A stretch of DNA of 64,000 nucleotides from Oceanococcus atlanticus (GCF_002088235.1 NZ_AQQV01000002.1:186001-250000); one strand, 5' to 3'; counted from the first letter of the stretch, positions 8,728 to 18,841 are shown. Notes: a model not told the origin generated them from the letters alone. Numbers and translations are program-made.

Positions 8728-10125
8728 CTACTCCTCGGGGCGCTGTAGGGCGATGAACAGCGTACGCTCATCCCGCAGCACCAGCAGGGCCGCAGACTCA
8801 CCACGACCCAGCGCGCTGATCACTCGCTGAAAATCAGCTTCGCTGTCGATACTGACACCGGCCACACCCAGAATCACATCGCCCGGACGCAAACCCGAGG
8901 CGGCTCCGGCACCACGCGGCGCCATGCCGCGCACCACCAGACCACCGTCCACGCGCAGACGTGCGGCCAGTCGATCACTCAGCGGCTCAAGCTGCAAGCC
9001 GGTCCAGTCTGCACTTTGCGGCGCTGTCTTTTCATCCGGAAGCTCACCCAGCTCTGCGCGCAGGCTGGAGCGGCGGCCATCGCGCAAAAGTTCGATGCGC
9101 ACCTTGTCACCCGGTGCATGTCGCCCAACCAGCGGCGGTAACGCGCGTGAGTCGGTAATCGCTTCATCATCAAATTTGAGGATGATGTCGCCCGCTTTCA
9201 GGCCGGCCTCATCAGCAGGACCCTGTGGCTCGATCTGACTGACCAGCGCACCAGTGGCGTGATCCAGACCAAAGCTTTCGGCCAGCGCGCGATCGACCTG
9301 CTGTATGACAACCCCGAGCCAGGCGCGACGCACCTTGCCGTGCTTGCGCAACTGCTCGACCACGTTCAAGGCCGTGTCCGAGGGGATGGAGAACGACAGC
9401 CCCATGTAGCCGCCGGTCTGCGAGAAAATCTGCGAGTTGATGCCCACCACTTCGCCATCCAGATTGAACAGCGGACCACCGGAATTGCCCGGATTAATGG
9501 CCACATCGGTTTGCAGGAAGGGGACGTACTGCTCGGAGGCCAGCGCTCGGCGCTTACCCGACACGATGCCTGCGGTCACGGTCTGTTCAAAGCCAAAAGG
9601 CGAACCGATAGCCAGAACCCACTCACCCACCTTCAACGCATCCGAACTCCCCCACTTGAGCACCGGCAGACCACCCGCATCAATCTTCAGCAACGCCAGA
9701 TCGCTGGCCGCGTCACGCCCAATGACTTTGGCCTGAAACTGCCGCCGATCGGCCAGTGTGACTGTGATTTCATCGGCTTCCGCAACCACATGGTTGTTGG
9801 TCAAAATCTCGCCGTCACGGGTCAGGATGAATCCTGAACCCAGGGATTGTCGGGGTTGCTGCTGCTGTGATTCGGGCTCCGCGCCAAAATCACGAAACCA
9901 CTCAAACCATGGCGGTGCCGCGCCCTCTTCACGGCCGGCGGCTTGCGCTTCGGAGCGACCGCTGATGTTGACAATGGCCGGTCCGGATTGCTCGACCAAG
10001 CGGGTGAAATCAGGCAGTGCGGCATCGTCCTGAGCGCAACCGACAATCAACATAGCTGCCGTAAACAAACCGATGGTGCGCGCCACTAAACGCCACCCTG
10101 CCCGCGTGATACTCGTCTGAGCCAT
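8728..10125 (-). CDS. mucD: Periplasmic serine protease, DegQ/MucD (HtrA) family
   Basis: An HtrA protease that degrades misfolded envelope proteins. The N-terminus has a signal sequence ending in a possible lipobox (MLIVGC), so it may be membrane-anchored. The trypsin-like domain has the triad His (LTNNHVVAE), Asp (AASDLALL) and Ser (NPGNSGGPLF), followed by two PDZ domains. Length (465 residues) is normal. CAGGGGA lies about 6 bases before the ATG. Its place at the end of the rpoE-rseABC group is that of MucD in Pseudomonas, where it is part of the sigma-E (AlgU) response. Confidence 0.93.
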   Translation of the reverse strand: MAQTSITRAGWRLVARTIGLFTAAMLIVGCAQDDAALPDFTRLVEQSGPAIVNISGRSEAQAAGREEGAAPPWFEWFRDFGAEPESQQQQPRQSLGSGFILTRDGEILTNNHVVAEADEITVTLADRRQFQAKVIGRDAASDLALLKIDAGGLPVLKWGSSDALKVGEWVLAIGSPFGFEQTVTAGIVSGKRRALASEQYVPFLQTDVAINPGNSGGPLFNLDGEVVGINSQIFSQTGGYMGLSFSIPSDTALNVVEQLRKHGKVRRAWLGVVIQQVDRALAESFGLDHATGALVSQIEPQGPADEAGLKAGDIILKFDDEAITDSRALPPLVGRHAPGDKVRIELLRDGRRSSLRAELGELPDEKTAPQSADWTGLQLEPLSDRLAARLRVDGGLVVRGMAPRGAGAASGLRPGDVILGVAGVSIDSEADFQRVISALGRGESAALLVLRDERTLFIALQRPEE

Positions 10126-10150
10126 GCCAGTCCCCTGAGCTCAGCTCGCT

Positions 10151-10624
10151 TTATGCCGGACCTGGCGCACTGCCACAGACTCGCATGTCGGTGGCAGCCG
10201 CTCGACGCAACACACGCGGCTGAAGCTGATTGTCGATGTACAAACGTCGAAGGCGCGGCCCCAACCACGCACCCGCGATCAAACCTGAAACGCCCGCGCC
10301 GGCAATCCATGCATCGTTGGCGCCGAGTGAAGCAAGCAGCGCCGCCAATCCGATCAATCCAAGCAGGGGCAGCAAATAAATCAGGGCGGTCGCTTTGACG
10401 AAAATGCCGGGTTCGATGCCCAACACCACGTGCTGCCCCGTCTCCAGATTCAAGCCCTGATCATCCAGCAGCAATCCTTGCAAACGCCGACGAATCAACT
10501 TGCCAAAGACACCACCGCCACAACCCTCGCCAGCATCGCAGCGAGCACAGCCGGTTTGGCTGGCGGCCGCCAGCCGCACACGGCGACCCTGCCGCTCTAC
10601 AACGATGGCCAGATTTTCAATCAC
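10151..10624 (-). CDS. rseC: RseC/MucC-type sigma-E regulator
   Basis: A 157-residue inner-membrane protein with an N-terminal Cys cluster (TGCARCDAGEGCGGG), two membrane segments in the middle (about residues 78-120) and a short basic C-terminal tail, which is the RseC/MucC plan. RseC proteins modulate sigma-E activity and in some species support electron supply to reduction systems. The start codon is GTG, 14 bases after the rseB stop. Confidence 0.88.
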   Translation of the reverse strand: MIENLAIVVERQGRRVRLAAASQTGCARCDAGEGCGGGVFGKLIRRRLQGLLLDDQGLNLETGQHVVLGIEPGIFVKATALIYLLPLLGLIGLAALLASLGANDAWIAGAGVSGLIAGAWLGPRLRRLYIDNQLQPRVLRRAAATDMRVCGSAPGPA

Positions 10625-10638
10625 GGATTCTGTGTGAC

Positions 10639-11634
10639 CTACTGCGCGTTCTTGAAAGACGTGAATCGCAGGTTATCACCAAAGAAGCGCACCGTGGCCT
10701 GCGGAACTTCACCAACGACGGTGACATGATGATCCTCGATCATCCGGCCGTAAGCGTTGACACCACCAAGACGGGTCAAACCCTGTAGCGCTTCATCGGG
10801 CAACTGGCTGGACGTGGCAAAAACCGACACCGCGGCTAGCCCGTCGGTATAAACCATTTGCGTAACCGGGCCATCAAAGCCCGGCCAGCGTCCCGTCTCA
10901 CGGGTGGCCAGGCGAAAGCCCTCGGGCAGATCACGCACTTCCCAGATGCCTTCTTCGGCAGACGATTCAGAAGCCAGGGTGCCCAGCCCTTGCTGACTGA
11001 CCTGGCGAAAATCCTGTGTATCGATCGGCGATTCGAAGTACCGATCTTCAATGCGCGGCGGGAACTCGATATGCGTGAACACGACCTGCTCAAGCAGCGC
11101 GCCATTGTCGTCAATCAGTCGGATGTCGAGCGGCAAAGCGCTCTCTTCATCGAGGCAAAGCGCATAGTTGTAACGATAGATGTCACGCGAGCGCACGCGC
11201 ACCTCGCGACAGGCCCGTCCAGCCACGCGGGTATCACCCACAACCTGAATCAGTTCATAGACCTGACCGAGCTCTTCAAACGCGGCACGCGACAATTTGG
11301 GCAGCAAACCACGCAAACCCTCATGGTCGCGCACAACTGCTTTTTGATCGGGCAATATGCACGTCACCTTCTCGCCAGCACGCAACACTTCGCGCTGCTG
11401 GCCAGACAGGGAAAACATGCGCTCGTGCTCCTGCCCCTGCTCAAATCGATGGTAAACACGCAGGGTTTCGAGCTGCTCGCCGTTGCGGTACACAGCGGTG
11501 CCCTGGTACGTGGTCAGGCGGACCGCTTCGTTCATACGCTGCAGCCATTCCAATGCGTCCGCTGCACCCACCAGCGGCCAGCAGCTCAGCGCCAGAGCAA
11601 GCGCCAACCCGGAACCTCGTACCACGAAATTCAC
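10639..11634 (-). CDS. rseB: Sigma-E regulatory protein RseB/MucB
   Basis: RseB is a periplasmic protein that binds the anti-sigma factor RseA and shields it from DegS-type cleavage until lipopolysaccharide intermediates or lipids displace it. The 331-residue product has a Sec signal peptide (LALALALSCWPLVGAADA), then the lipoprotein-carrier-like fold starting ALEWLQRMNEAVRLTTYQGT and the smaller C-terminal domain. The start is GTG, overlapping the rseA stop as GTGA, so synthesis is coupled to that of its partner. Confidence 0.92.
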   Translation of the reverse strand: MNFVVRGSGLALALALSCWPLVGAADALEWLQRMNEAVRLTTYQGTAVYRNGEQLETLRVYHRFEQGQEHERMFSLSGQQREVLRAGEKVTCILPDQKAVVRDHEGLRGLLPKLSRAAFEELGQVYELIQVVGDTRVAGRACREVRVRSRDIYRYNYALCLDEESALPLDIRLIDDNGALLEQVVFTHIEFPPRIEDRYFESPIDTQDFRQVSQQGLGTLASESSAEEGIWEVRDLPEGFRLATRETGRWPGFDGPVTQMVYTDGLAAVSVFATSSQLPDEALQGLTRLGGVNAYGRMIEDHHVTVVGEVPQATVRFFGDNLRFTSFKNAQ

Positions 11635-12434
11635 TCGTTACTGGCTGTTTGCTGAGGCCGCGCCGCGACACGCGCATAACCCAGCGACCCGGACAAAGCA
11701 TAGCCCCCACCGGAGCGGGCGTGATTAATCAGGTAGGTATTGAGGCGCTCTTGCATACGCGCCTGCGCTGCCGCCTGTTGCGCTGTGGCATCAGCTGTTT
11801 GGGCGTGACTCCACTGCGCTACGATGGGGCGCGGCTCTTGCGGTGAGGCAATCACCAGCTCACGTGGTGAGGTGGCTTGATTGCGATGACTGGCTGGACT
11901 GTTGGTACTTGCGGTGGCAACCAATTGGGTGGGTACTTGAGCTGCGCGTGCAGCTGGCATCTGGCTCGCGAGCGGCTGAGCGCTCGCCACCGGCACAACG
12001 GCGGCGTCATTGGACGTTGCCGCCAACATTTCATTGCCGAGCTTGGGCGCCTGAACATCAGGCTGGATAACGATAACGGCTGCGAGTGCCGCGGATGCCG
12101 CCAGAGCCAAACCCGCTGCGGGCACCTGCCAGCGCTGCGATGCCACGCTGCGCCAACGACCAGGCGCCTTACGCATCATGCGGATGACACGAGAACCACG
12201 TACCGGCGCAACCAGCGGTGCCTCCAGACGAATCGCCTCACGCACCGCAACGGACACATCCACACACATGGCCTTAGGCTGGTTCATGAGGCTGCCCATC
12301 ATGGCCTGGCGGCAGGCTCGGGAACGGGTGCGCTCACACTCCAGCTGCTCGAGCAACTCATCGATCTGCTGACTCGACAACTCTCCATCCAGGAAAGCGC
12401 AAACAAGCTGATCTTTCACACTCTCGTCGCTCAT
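11631..12434 (-). CDS. rseA: Anti-sigma-E factor RseA/MucA
   Basis: RseA holds sigma-E inactive at the membrane. The cytoplasmic N-terminus (VCAFLDGELSSQQIDELLEQ) is the sigma-binding domain, one membrane segment lies near residues 106-123 (AAGLALAASAALAAVIVIQ), and the periplasmic part is Ala/Gln-rich. At 267 residues it is longer than the roughly 200-residue norm; the extra length is low-complexity periplasmic sequence. It follows rpoE by three bases and overlaps rseB. Confidence 0.9.
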   Translation of the reverse strand: MSDESVKDQLVCAFLDGELSSQQIDELLEQLECERTRSRACRQAMMGSLMNQPKAMCVDVSVAVREAIRLEAPLVAPVRGSRVIRMMRKAPGRWRSVASQRWQVPAAGLALAASAALAAVIVIQPDVQAPKLGNEMLAATSNDAAVVPVASAQPLASQMPAARAAQVPTQLVATASTNSPASHRNQATSPRELVIASPQEPRPIVAQWSHAQTADATAQQAAAQARMQERLNTYLINHARSGGGYALSGSLGYARVAARPQQTASNE

Positions 12435-12437
12435 CGC

Positions 12438-13073
12438 TTACACATGCTCCAGCAAAGGTTTGAGTTTTTCGTCAACCGCGGCGCGGGCGCGGAATATACG
12501 TGATCGCACGGTGCCAACCGGGCAATTCATGGCATTGGCGATATCTTCGTAGCTTAAGCCATCAAATTCGCGCAACGATATGGCCGTGCGCAAATCCGGA
12601 GGCAGGGCATCAATCGTTGCCGCCACCACTTGACGGATTTCCTCGCTCAAAAGGTCCGCCTCGGGAGAAGCCTGATCGCTTAGATGTTCAGTGTGGCCGT
12701 AAAGTTCAGCATCCTGAACATCAATATCCTGGCCGGCCGGACGACGCTTGCGCGACACCAGATGATTCTTGGCGGTGTTCACCGCAATACGATAGAGCCA
12801 AGTGTAGAACGCACTCTGGCCACGGAAATTGGGCAGCGCACGATAGGCTTTGATAAAGGCTTCCTGCGCGACATCCGGAGCATCCGCTTCACTGACCAGA
12901 CGCGACACCAGCTGAATGACGCGTTGCTGGTACTTGATCACCAGCGCATCAAAAGCGCGAGAGTCGCCCGCTTGCGCGCGCTCGACCAGCGCCTGGTCGA
13001 TGTCACGCTGACTGGACCGGGGCGCTTGGTCAGTGGCATCGTCGGCGTTGCGGATTTCGTCCGAGGTCGTCAT
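12438..13073 (-). CDS. rpoE: RNA polymerase sigma-E factor RpoE/AlgU
   Basis: An extracytoplasmic-function sigma factor for envelope stress. Region 2 (DALVIKYQQRVIQLVSRL, then DVAQEAFIKAYRALPNFRG) and region 4 (LREFDGLSYEDIANAM, then CPVGTVRSRIFRAR) are complete. The frame extends further upstream, but the ATG at 13073 (MTTSDEIRN) gives 211 residues and has GGGAA close by. The protein has a slightly longer, hydrophilic N-terminus than E. coli RpoE. It is divergent from nadB, a neighbour relationship conserved in many gammaproteobacteria. No clear GAACTT/TCTGA autoregulatory promoter was found in the 196-base gap. Confidence 0.95.
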   Translation of the reverse strand: MTTSDEIRNADDATDQAPRSSQRDIDQALVERAQAGDSRAFDALVIKYQQRVIQLVSRLVSEADAPDVAQEAFIKAYRALPNFRGQSAFYTWLYRIAVNTAKNHLVSRKRRPAGQDIDVQDAELYGHTEHLSDQASPEADLLSEEIRQVVAATIDALPPDLRTAISLREFDGLSYEDIANAMNCPVGTVRSRIFRARAAVDEKLKPLLEHV

Positions 13074-13269
13074 ATTTCCCGTTTGGGACCGAGAGACCCC
13101 AGTGTTCGCCCGCTCCGCCGGTTTTTGATCATCACGCGCAATTGTAGCAGCCTGCTGCGGCTTATCCGCCGCACGGCGCGCGTCTTTTTTTGATCGCTTA
13201 CCTCGTTGCTCGGTTGCGGGAAAATCCCACACTCCCAAGCCATTTATTACGCCATCAACCCCAATAGCC

Positions 13270-14838
13270 ATGATGCAGCACCACTCTCGCGTTTTGATCA
13301 TAGGTAGCGGCGCGGCCGGCCTGACTGCCGCCCTGCGCCTCGCCGAAGCTGACATTGAGAGCACGGTGATCGCAAAAGGTTCCCTGGAACAGGGCAGCAC
13401 CTACCACGCCCAAGGCGGGATTTCTGCGGTGCTGTCGGCGCGCGACTCCATCGACTCGCATGTCCAGGACACCCTGGTCGCGGGCGCAGGCCTGTGCGAT
13501 GAGCGCGCTGTGCGCTTCACCGTGGAGCGCGGTCCGCATGCGATTGGTTGGCTGGTTGAGCGCGGGGTGCCGTTTACCCGACGCCCTCAGGAAGGCGATT
13601 TTCACCTAACCCGTGAAGGCGGTCACAGCCATCGGCGCATCATCCACGCCGCGGACGCGACCGGTCGCGCGGTGGAAACCACTTTGCTCAGCTTGGCCCA
13701 GGCCAGCCCGCACATCGAACTGCTCACCGACCGCGTGGCGGTGGACCTGATCAAGGTTGATGGACGCTGCGCCGGCGCCTACGTGCTGAACCGCTCGACC
13801 CAGCAGGTCGAAACCCTGGCCGGACGTGCCGTGGTGCTAGCCACAGGTGGTGCCAATCTGGCCTACATGTACTCCAGCAACCCCACCGGGGCGAGTGGCG
13901 ACGGCATCGCCATGGCCTGGCGGGCCGGCGGCGCCGTCGCCAACATGGAATTCATGCAGTTTCATCCGACCTGCCTATATCACCCGCAGGCGCATGCCTT
14001 CCTGATTTCCGAGGCTGTGCGCGGCGAAGGTGGTCTGCTCAAGCTGCCCAATGGCGAGCGTTTCATGCCGCGTTTCGATGAGCGTGCAGAACTCGCGCCA
14101 CGCGATGTTGTTGCGCGTGCGATCGACCATGAAATGAAACGTCTGGGCCTGGACCACGTCTATCTGGACATCAGCCACAAGCCCGCCGAGTTCATCCGCG
14201 AGCATTTCCCCACCATCCATGCGCGCTGCCTGGAACTCGGGCTCAACATGAGCAAGGAAGCGCTACCCGTGGTCCCGGCCGCCCACTACACCTGTGGCGG
14301 TGTGCACACCGATCTCAACGGTGCCAGCAGCGTGCCCGGGCTCTATGCGATTGGCGAAACCGCCTACACCGGCCTGCATGGCGCCAACCGCATGGCCAGC
14401 AACTCCTTGCTGGAATGCCTGGTGTTTGCCCAGGCTGCGGCCGATCACATCGCCCAGAGCGACGCACCACAGCTCGCCAGCCCGCTCCCCGCATGGGATG
14501 AAAGCCGCGTCACAGACTCAGATGAGGAAATCGTTGTGGCCCACAACTGGCGCGAAATCCGACGCTTCATGTGGAATTATGTCGGTATCGTGCGCACCAA
14601 CAAACGCCTGGAGCGCGCTGCGCACCGCATCGAAATGCTGCAGCAGGAAATTGACGAGTATTACGGCAACTTTCGCATCACACCCGGCTTGATCGAATTG
14701 CGCAACTTGGCCGTGGTGGCCGCGCTGATCATTCGTTCGGCACGCAGCCGCAAGGAAAGCCGTGGCCTGCACTTCAACCGCGACTATCCGGATTTGTTGC
14801 CGACCGCCGCACCGACCGTGCTCACGCCCGGCGCATAA
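13270..14838 (+). CDS. nadB: L-aspartate oxidase
   Basis: NadB oxidises L-aspartate to iminoaspartate, the first step of de novo NAD synthesis. The 522-residue flavoprotein has the N-terminal FAD-binding [15 protein letters not shown], the [12 protein letters not shown] segment, the [12 protein letters not shown] region and the C-terminal helical domain of the fumarate reductase/SdhA superfamily. The [20 protein letters not shown] box is typical. Tandem ATGs at 13270 and 13273 make the start uncertain by one residue. It converges on sdhE with 17 bases between them. Confidence 0.96.
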   Translation: MMQHHSRVLIIGSGAAGLTAALRLAEADIESTVIAKGSLEQGSTYHAQGGISAVLSARDSIDSHVQDTLVAGAGLCDERAVRFTVERGPHAIGWLVERGVPFTRRPQEGDFHLTREGGHSHRRIIHAADATGRAVETTLLSLAQASPHIELLTDRVAVDLIKVDGRCAGAYVLNRSTQQVETLAGRAVVLATGGANLAYMYSSNPTGASGDGIAMAWRAGGAVANMEFMQFHPTCLYHPQAHAFLISEAVRGEGGLLKLPNGERFMPRFDERAELAPRDVVARAIDHEMKRLGLDHVYLDISHKPAEFIREHFPTIHARCLELGLNMSKEALPVVPAAHYTCGGVHTDLNGASSVPGLYAIGETAYTGLHGANRMASNSLLECLVFAQAAADHIAQSDAPQLASPLPAWDESRVTDSDEEIVVAHNWREIRRFMWNYVGIVRTNKRLERAAHRIEMLQQEIDEYYGNFRITPGLIELRNLAVVAALIIRSARSRKESRGLHFNRDYPDLLPTAAPTVLTPGA

Positions 14839-14855
14839 GCCGCACCCGCGGTTGC

Positions 14856-15101
14856 TCAGCCCGGGCGGCGCACCTGCAACTGATCGAAGATGATCTTCAG
14901 CTGTGGCGGTGGGGCCATGCGCTTGACGCAAATCGCGTAGATATCGGGATCATCCATCTCCAGCACCGCCCGAAAGGCGGCCTGCTCCTGAGGTGGCGCG
15001 TCCGGATAGCGGCTGGCCAGATAGCCCTCCATCAGCACATCCAGCTCTTTCATGCCGCGGCGGCAGAGCCATTTCAGGCGTGAAATTGAAACGTCGCTCA
15101 C
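14856..15101 (-). CDS. sdhE: FAD assembly factor SdhE
   Basis: SdhE promotes covalent FAD attachment to SdhA (the family of mitochondrial SDHAF2/Sdh5). The roughly 81-residue helical protein keeps the defining RGMKELD motif and the acidic DDPDIYAI segment. GTG at 15101 is preferred over GTG at 15107 because GGAG lies five bases upstream of it. It lies just downstream of sdhB, but a terminator-like hairpin with a T run separates the two. Confidence 0.93.
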   Translation of the reverse strand: MSDVSISRLKWLCRRGMKELDVLMEGYLASRYPDAPPQEQAAFRAVLEMDDPDIYAICVKRMAPPPQLKIIFDQLQVRRPG

Positions 15102-15119
15102 GGTCACTCCGCAAAAGCT

Positions 15120-15188
15120 GAAAAAACAAGGGTTGCGACAGGCCGCCCGTTGCGGTTTTCAAACCGAACCGGCGGCCCGAAGCAACCC
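15120..15188 (-). terminator. Branched rho-independent terminator between sdhB and sdhE
   Basis: Three nested perfect stems share one axis: GGGTTGC/GCAACCC (15130-15136 with 15182-15188), GGCCGCC/GGCGGCC (15141-15147 with 15171-15177) and CGGTTT/AAACCG (15153-15158 with 15161-15166). On the minus strand the outer stem is followed at once by TTGTTTTTTC. This should stop or reduce transcription leaving sdhB, and it ends about 18 bases before the sdhE start, so it forms part of the sdhE leader. Confidence 0.7.
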
Positions 15189-15208
15189 GGGGATGGCAGA
15201 TTGAGCGC

Positions 15209-16000
15209 TTAGATCTGGCGCTCGACCATCATCTTCTTGGTTTCTGCAATCGCCTTGCCCGGGTTGAGACCCTTGGGGCAGGTGTTGGTGCAGTTCATGA
15301 TCGTGTGGCAGCGATACAGCTTGAACGGATCTTCCAGCTGATCCAGACGCTCACCGGTGGCTTCATCACGCGAATCCGCCAGCCAGCGATAGGCCTGCAG
15401 CAGAATTGCCGGTCCCAGGTACTTGTCACCGTTCCACCAGTAGCTCGGACATGAAGTCGAGCAGCAGGCACACAGGATGCACTCGTACAGGCCATCCAGC
15501 TTGGCACGGTCTTCCTTGGACTGCAGGCGCTCCCGGCTGGGGTTGGCGGTATCGGTCTTGATCCACGGTTCGATCGAAGCGTACTGGGCGTAAAAGTGGG
15601 TCAGATCCGGCACCAGATCCTTGACCACCGGCATATGCGGCAGCGGATAGATGCGGATTTCACCGTCGAAATCAGCAATCGCCTTGGTGCAAGCCAGGGT
15701 GTTGGAGCCGCCCCGCTTGTCACCGATGTTCATCGAACACGAGCCGCAAATCCCTTCACGGCAGGAACGCCGGAAGGTCAGGCTCGGATCAATATCATTT
15801 TTGATCTTGATCAGCGCATCCAGAACCATCGGACCGCAGGTCGACAAATCAACATCATAGGTGTCGGTGCGCGGGTTCTCACCGGAATCCGGATCGTAAC
15901 GATAAACCTTGAAGCGGCGCACATTGGTCGCCCCCGCTGGTGCCGGGAAGTGCTTGCCTTCCTTGACCTTGGAATTCTTGGGCAGCGTGAACTTGGCCAT
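15209..16000 (-). CDS. sdhB: Succinate dehydrogenase iron-sulfur subunit
   Basis: SdhB passes electrons from SdhA flavin to quinone through [2Fe-2S], [4Fe-4S] and [3Fe-4S] clusters. All ligand groups are visible: CREGICGSC with a later [15 protein letters not shown], and [14 protein letters not shown]. The N-terminal extension with a [12 protein letters not shown] stretch is longer than in E. coli SdhB. The ATG overlaps the sdhA stop (TGATG), so translation is coupled. Confidence 0.97.
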   Translation of the reverse strand: MAKFTLPKNSKVKEGKHFPAPAGATNVRRFKVYRYDPDSGENPRTDTYDVDLSTCGPMVLDALIKIKNDIDPSLTFRRSCREGICGSCSMNIGDKRGGSNTLACTKAIADFDGEIRIYPLPHMPVVKDLVPDLTHFYAQYASIEPWIKTDTANPSRERLQSKEDRAKLDGLYECILCACCSTSCPSYWWNGDKYLGPAILLQAYRWLADSRDEATGERLDQLEDPFKLYRCHTIMNCTNTCPKGLNPGKAIAETKKMMVERQI

Positions 16001-17790
16001 CAGTAAACCCTCTTCTTCGGCGGCACGACTTCAACTTCGTCGCTCATCGTGTACATGTGTACCGGACGGTAGTCGAGCGTCACATCCTTGGCGCCGGTGC
16101 GCCATGCCAGGGTGTGCTTCATCCAGTTTTCGTCGTCACGCTCGGGGAAGTCTTCACGGGCCTGCGCACCGCGGCTCTCCTGACGGTTCAGCGCCGAGGT
16201 CATGGTGACCAGGGCCTGCCCGAGCAGATTGTCGAGCTCCAGGGTTTCGACCAGATCGGTGTTCCAGATCATCGAACGATCCGAGACGCCGACGTGCTCG
16301 AAGGAATCGATCGTGCCCTTGAGCTTCTCCAGGCCTTCTTCGATGATTTCGCCGGTACGGAACACGGCACAGTGCGCCTGCATGGTTTTCTGCATTTCCA
16401 GGCGAATCTGCGCGGTCGGGCGGTCGCCCTTGGCATGACGGAAACGATCCAGTCGGTCGAGAATCTTGGCTTCGGCATCTTTCGACACTTCGCGCACCGG
16501 CTTGCCCGGCGTCAGCGTGTCTTCGCAATGCTTGGCTGCGGCACGTCCGAACACCACCAGGTCGAGCAGCGAGTTGGAACCCAGGCGGTTGGCCCCGTGT
16601 ACCGAGACGCAGGCGTTCTCACCAACGGCCATCAGGCCCGGCACAACCGCATCCGGGTTGCCATCACGCAAGGTCACCACATCACCGTTGAAGTTGGCCG
16701 GCGTGCCGCCCATGTTGTAGTGCACGGTGGGGATAACCGGGATCGGTTCCTTGCTGACGTCGACGCCGGCAAAAATCTCGGCCGACTCGGCAATACCTGG
16801 GAGGCGCTCGTTGATGACTTCCGGCCCCAGATGCTCCAGGTGCAGGAAGATGTGATCGGCTTCCGGACCGACACCGCGGCCTTCACGGATTTCCATCGAC
16901 ATCGACCGCGACACCACGTCGCGCGAGGCCAGGTCCTTGGCGTTGGGCGCGTAGCGCTCCATGAAACGCTCGCCTTGAGCGTTGCGCAGAATGCCGCCTT
17001 CGCCGCGCACGCCTTCGGTGATCAGGCAGCCTGCGCCGTAAATGCCGGTGGGGTGGAACTGTACGAACTCCATATCCTGAACCGGCAGGCCGGCGCGCAG
17101 CACCATGCCGTTGCCGTCACCGGTGCAAGTGTGCGCCGAGGTGCAGGAGAAGTAAGCGCGGCCATAACCGCCGGTGGCCAGAATGGTCTTCTGAGCGCGG
17201 AAGCGGTGCAGCTGGCCGGTGGCCAGATCCCAGGCCATCACGCCCAGGCATTCACCGTCGTCGCTCATCAGCAGATCGACCGCGAAGTATTCAATGAAGA
17301 ACTGCGCTTTGTGCTTGAGCGCCTGCTGATACAGCGCATGCAGCATCGCATGACCGGTACGGTCAGCAGCGGCACAGGTGCGCTGCGCAGTGCCTTCACC
17401 ATAGTGCGTGGTCATGCCACCAAACGGGCGTTGGTAAATCTTGCCCTCTTCGGTGCGCGAGAACGGTACGCCATCATGCTCCAGCTCGATGATCGCCGGA
17501 ATGGCCTCGCGGCACATGTACTCGATGGCATCCTGATCGCCTAGCCAGTCCGACCCCTTGACGGTGTCGTACATGTGCCAGCGCCAGTCGTCCTCGCCCA
17601 TGTTGCCCAGCGCTGCGGACACACCGCCCTGTGCTGCCACGGTGTGGCTGCGGGTGGGAAAGACTTTGGTGATACAGGCAGTGGACAGCCCCGCTTGCGA
17701 CAAGCCGCGAACAGCGCGCAAACCGGCGCCACCGGCGCCCACAACGACCACGTCATAAACGTGATCGGTAATCGGATAACTTGAACTCAT
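16000..17790 (-). CDS. sdhA: Succinate dehydrogenase flavoprotein subunit
   Basis: SdhA oxidises succinate to fumarate in the TCA cycle on the cytoplasmic side of complex II. The 596-residue protein has the FAD-binding [17 protein letters not shown], the [10 protein letters not shown] segment with the His that bonds FAD covalently, the [21 protein letters not shown] active-site region, and the C-terminal VTLDYRPV close. AGGAA precedes the ATG. It stands third in sdhCDAB and is the client of SdhE and the DUF1674 factor in the same locus. Confidence 0.98.
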   Translation of the reverse strand: MSSSYPITDHVYDVVVVGAGGAGLRAVRGLSQAGLSTACITKVFPTRSHTVAAQGGVSAALGNMGEDDWRWHMYDTVKGSDWLGDQDAIEYMCREAIPAIIELEHDGVPFSRTEEGKIYQRPFGGMTTHYGEGTAQRTCAAADRTGHAMLHALYQQALKHKAQFFIEYFAVDLLMSDDGECLGVMAWDLATGQLHRFRAQKTILATGGYGRAYFSCTSAHTCTGDGNGMVLRAGLPVQDMEFVQFHPTGIYGAGCLITEGVRGEGGILRNAQGERFMERYAPNAKDLASRDVVSRSMSMEIREGRGVGPEADHIFLHLEHLGPEVINERLPGIAESAEIFAGVDVSKEPIPVIPTVHYNMGGTPANFNGDVVTLRDGNPDAVVPGLMAVGENACVSVHGANRLGSNSLLDLVVFGRAAAKHCEDTLTPGKPVREVSKDAEAKILDRLDRFRHAKGDRPTAQIRLEMQKTMQAHCAVFRTGEIIEEGLEKLKGTIDSFEHVGVSDRSMIWNTDLVETLELDNLLGQALVTMTSALNRQESRGAQAREDFPERDDENWMKHTLAWRTGAKDVTLDYRPVHMYTMSDEVEVVPPKKRVY

Positions 17791-17802
17791 GTGGATTCCT
17801 GC

Positions 17803-18186
17803 TTACTGGGCAAATGCCACTTTCAGCACGGCGAAAATGCCGGCGGCGGCGAGTGCAACATGGGCGAATTTCATCATCACAAGGCTCGCGATGCGCAAGA
17901 ACTCCCCGTGCACGTAGTCTTCAATCACGACCTGCACACCCAGCTGCGAGTGATACAGCATCGCGCTCAGAAACAGGATCAGCGTGACGGCCACCCAAGG
18001 CTGGGCTACCCAAGCCTGCACCGTTGAATAGTCTGCACCGGACATGCAGGCCAGAGAGAACACGAACCAGAGACACAGCGGCACCAGGGCAACGCTGGAC
18101 AAGCGCTGTATCCACCAGTGATGTGTTCCGCTTTTGGCCGAACCCAGGCCGCGCGCCTGACCCAGAGGGCTACGAAGTTTCATCAT
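17803..18186 (-). CDS. sdhD: Succinate dehydrogenase membrane anchor subunit SdhD
   Basis: A 127-residue protein with three membrane segments. The segment LYHSQLGVQVVIEDYVH contains the conserved His and the Asp-Tyr pair that take part in haem b binding and quinone reduction. AGGAGA lies before tandem ATG codons. It is adjacent to sdhC and sdhA in the usual order. Confidence 0.94.
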   Translation of the reverse strand: MMKLRSPLGQARGLGSAKSGTHHWWIQRLSSVALVPLCLWFVFSLACMSGADYSTVQAWVAQPWVAVTLILFLSAMLYHSQLGVQVVIEDYVHGEFLRIASLVMMKFAHVALAAAGIFAVLKVAFAQ

Positions 18187-18193
18187 CGTTCTC

Positions 18194-18580
18194 CTAAATC
18201 AGCGCCACAAGCCACAGCACGGCGGTCAGCACCACCACACCGCCGATGACCATCTTGTCGCTGCGCTCGACCTCGTCCTTGCCAAGATTCATCCCGGCAT
18301 CCCAGAACAGATGGCGGATACCAGTGCACAGGTGATACAGCAGCGCCACGCTGTAACCGAACAGCAGGAATTTGCCGAACCAACTGGCATAGAAGGATTG
18401 CACTGCGGCGAAACTCTGCTCCCCCGAAGCCAAAGCCATCAACCAGCAGATCAAACCAACCGTTCCCATTGCCAAGCCCACACCGGTGATACGGTGGGTA
18501 ATCGACAAGATCGCGGCCAGTGGAAGTCGATAGACCTGCAAATGCGGCGAAAGCGGCCGCCCGCCGGTATCAATAGCCAT
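18194..18580 (-). CDS. sdhC: Succinate dehydrogenase cytochrome b556 subunit SdhC
   Basis: A 128-residue, three-helix membrane subunit with the family motifs SPHLQVYRL, SITHRITG (quinone-site Ser and Arg) and LYHLCTGIRHLFWD (haem-ligand His). AGGAGC precedes the ATG. The operon reads DUF1674-sdhC-sdhD-sdhA-sdhB on the minus strand. Confidence 0.95.
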   Translation of the reverse strand: MAIDTGGRPLSPHLQVYRLPLAAILSITHRITGVGLAMGTVGLICWLMALASGEQSFAAVQSFYASWFGKFLLFGYSVALLYHLCTGIRHLFWDAGMNLGKDEVERSDKMVIGGVVVLTAVLWLVALI

Positions 18581-18621
18581 GCGTGCTCCTAATCATCGTG
18601 ATGACGCCCGGGAAAATCCCA

Positions 18622-18798
18622 TCAAAAATCAATGCAGCGTCCTTTGCGTTCCCAATCCCCATAGCGGGTCGGTTCCGGGCCAGCCGGACCACCTATCTCT
18701 TTGGGCCGTTTCTTGAGCACGTCATCCAGCGACTTCACCTCGCTCTCGGCGGGGCTAGTCTCGGATTTCGGCTCGACCTTAGTGTTGTTGTCGCTCAT
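18622..18798 (-). CDS. DUF1674 protein, SdhAF4-type succinate dehydrogenase assembly factor
   Basis: A 58-residue hydrophilic protein whose C-terminus, PTRYGDWERKGRCIDF, is the DUF1674 signature. In eukaryotes this family (SDHAF4/Sdh8) binds flavinated SdhA and protects it until SdhB joins. Placement 41 bases upstream of sdhC fits that role in this bacterium. The ATG at 18798 leaves only 43 bases to the divergent ygfZ, and no strong ribosome site is seen. Confidence 0.85.
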   Translation of the reverse strand: MSDNNTKVEPKSETSPAESEVKSLDDVLKKRPKEIGGPAGPEPTRYGDWERKGRCIDF

Positions 18799-18841
18799 AG
18801 GGCGCGCAAGGATAATCAGCAGACCCTTGTGAGGCAATAAA

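Noticed and set aside
13074-13269. Sigma-E autoregulatory promoter before rpoE
   Set aside because: Only a GAACAC-like hexamer was found, without a matching TCTGA at the right distance, so it is not supported.
16057-17544. 495-codon open frame on the plus strand opposite sdhA
   Set aside because: It mirrors the codons of sdhA, a typical antisense shadow in GC-rich genomes, with no family similarity.
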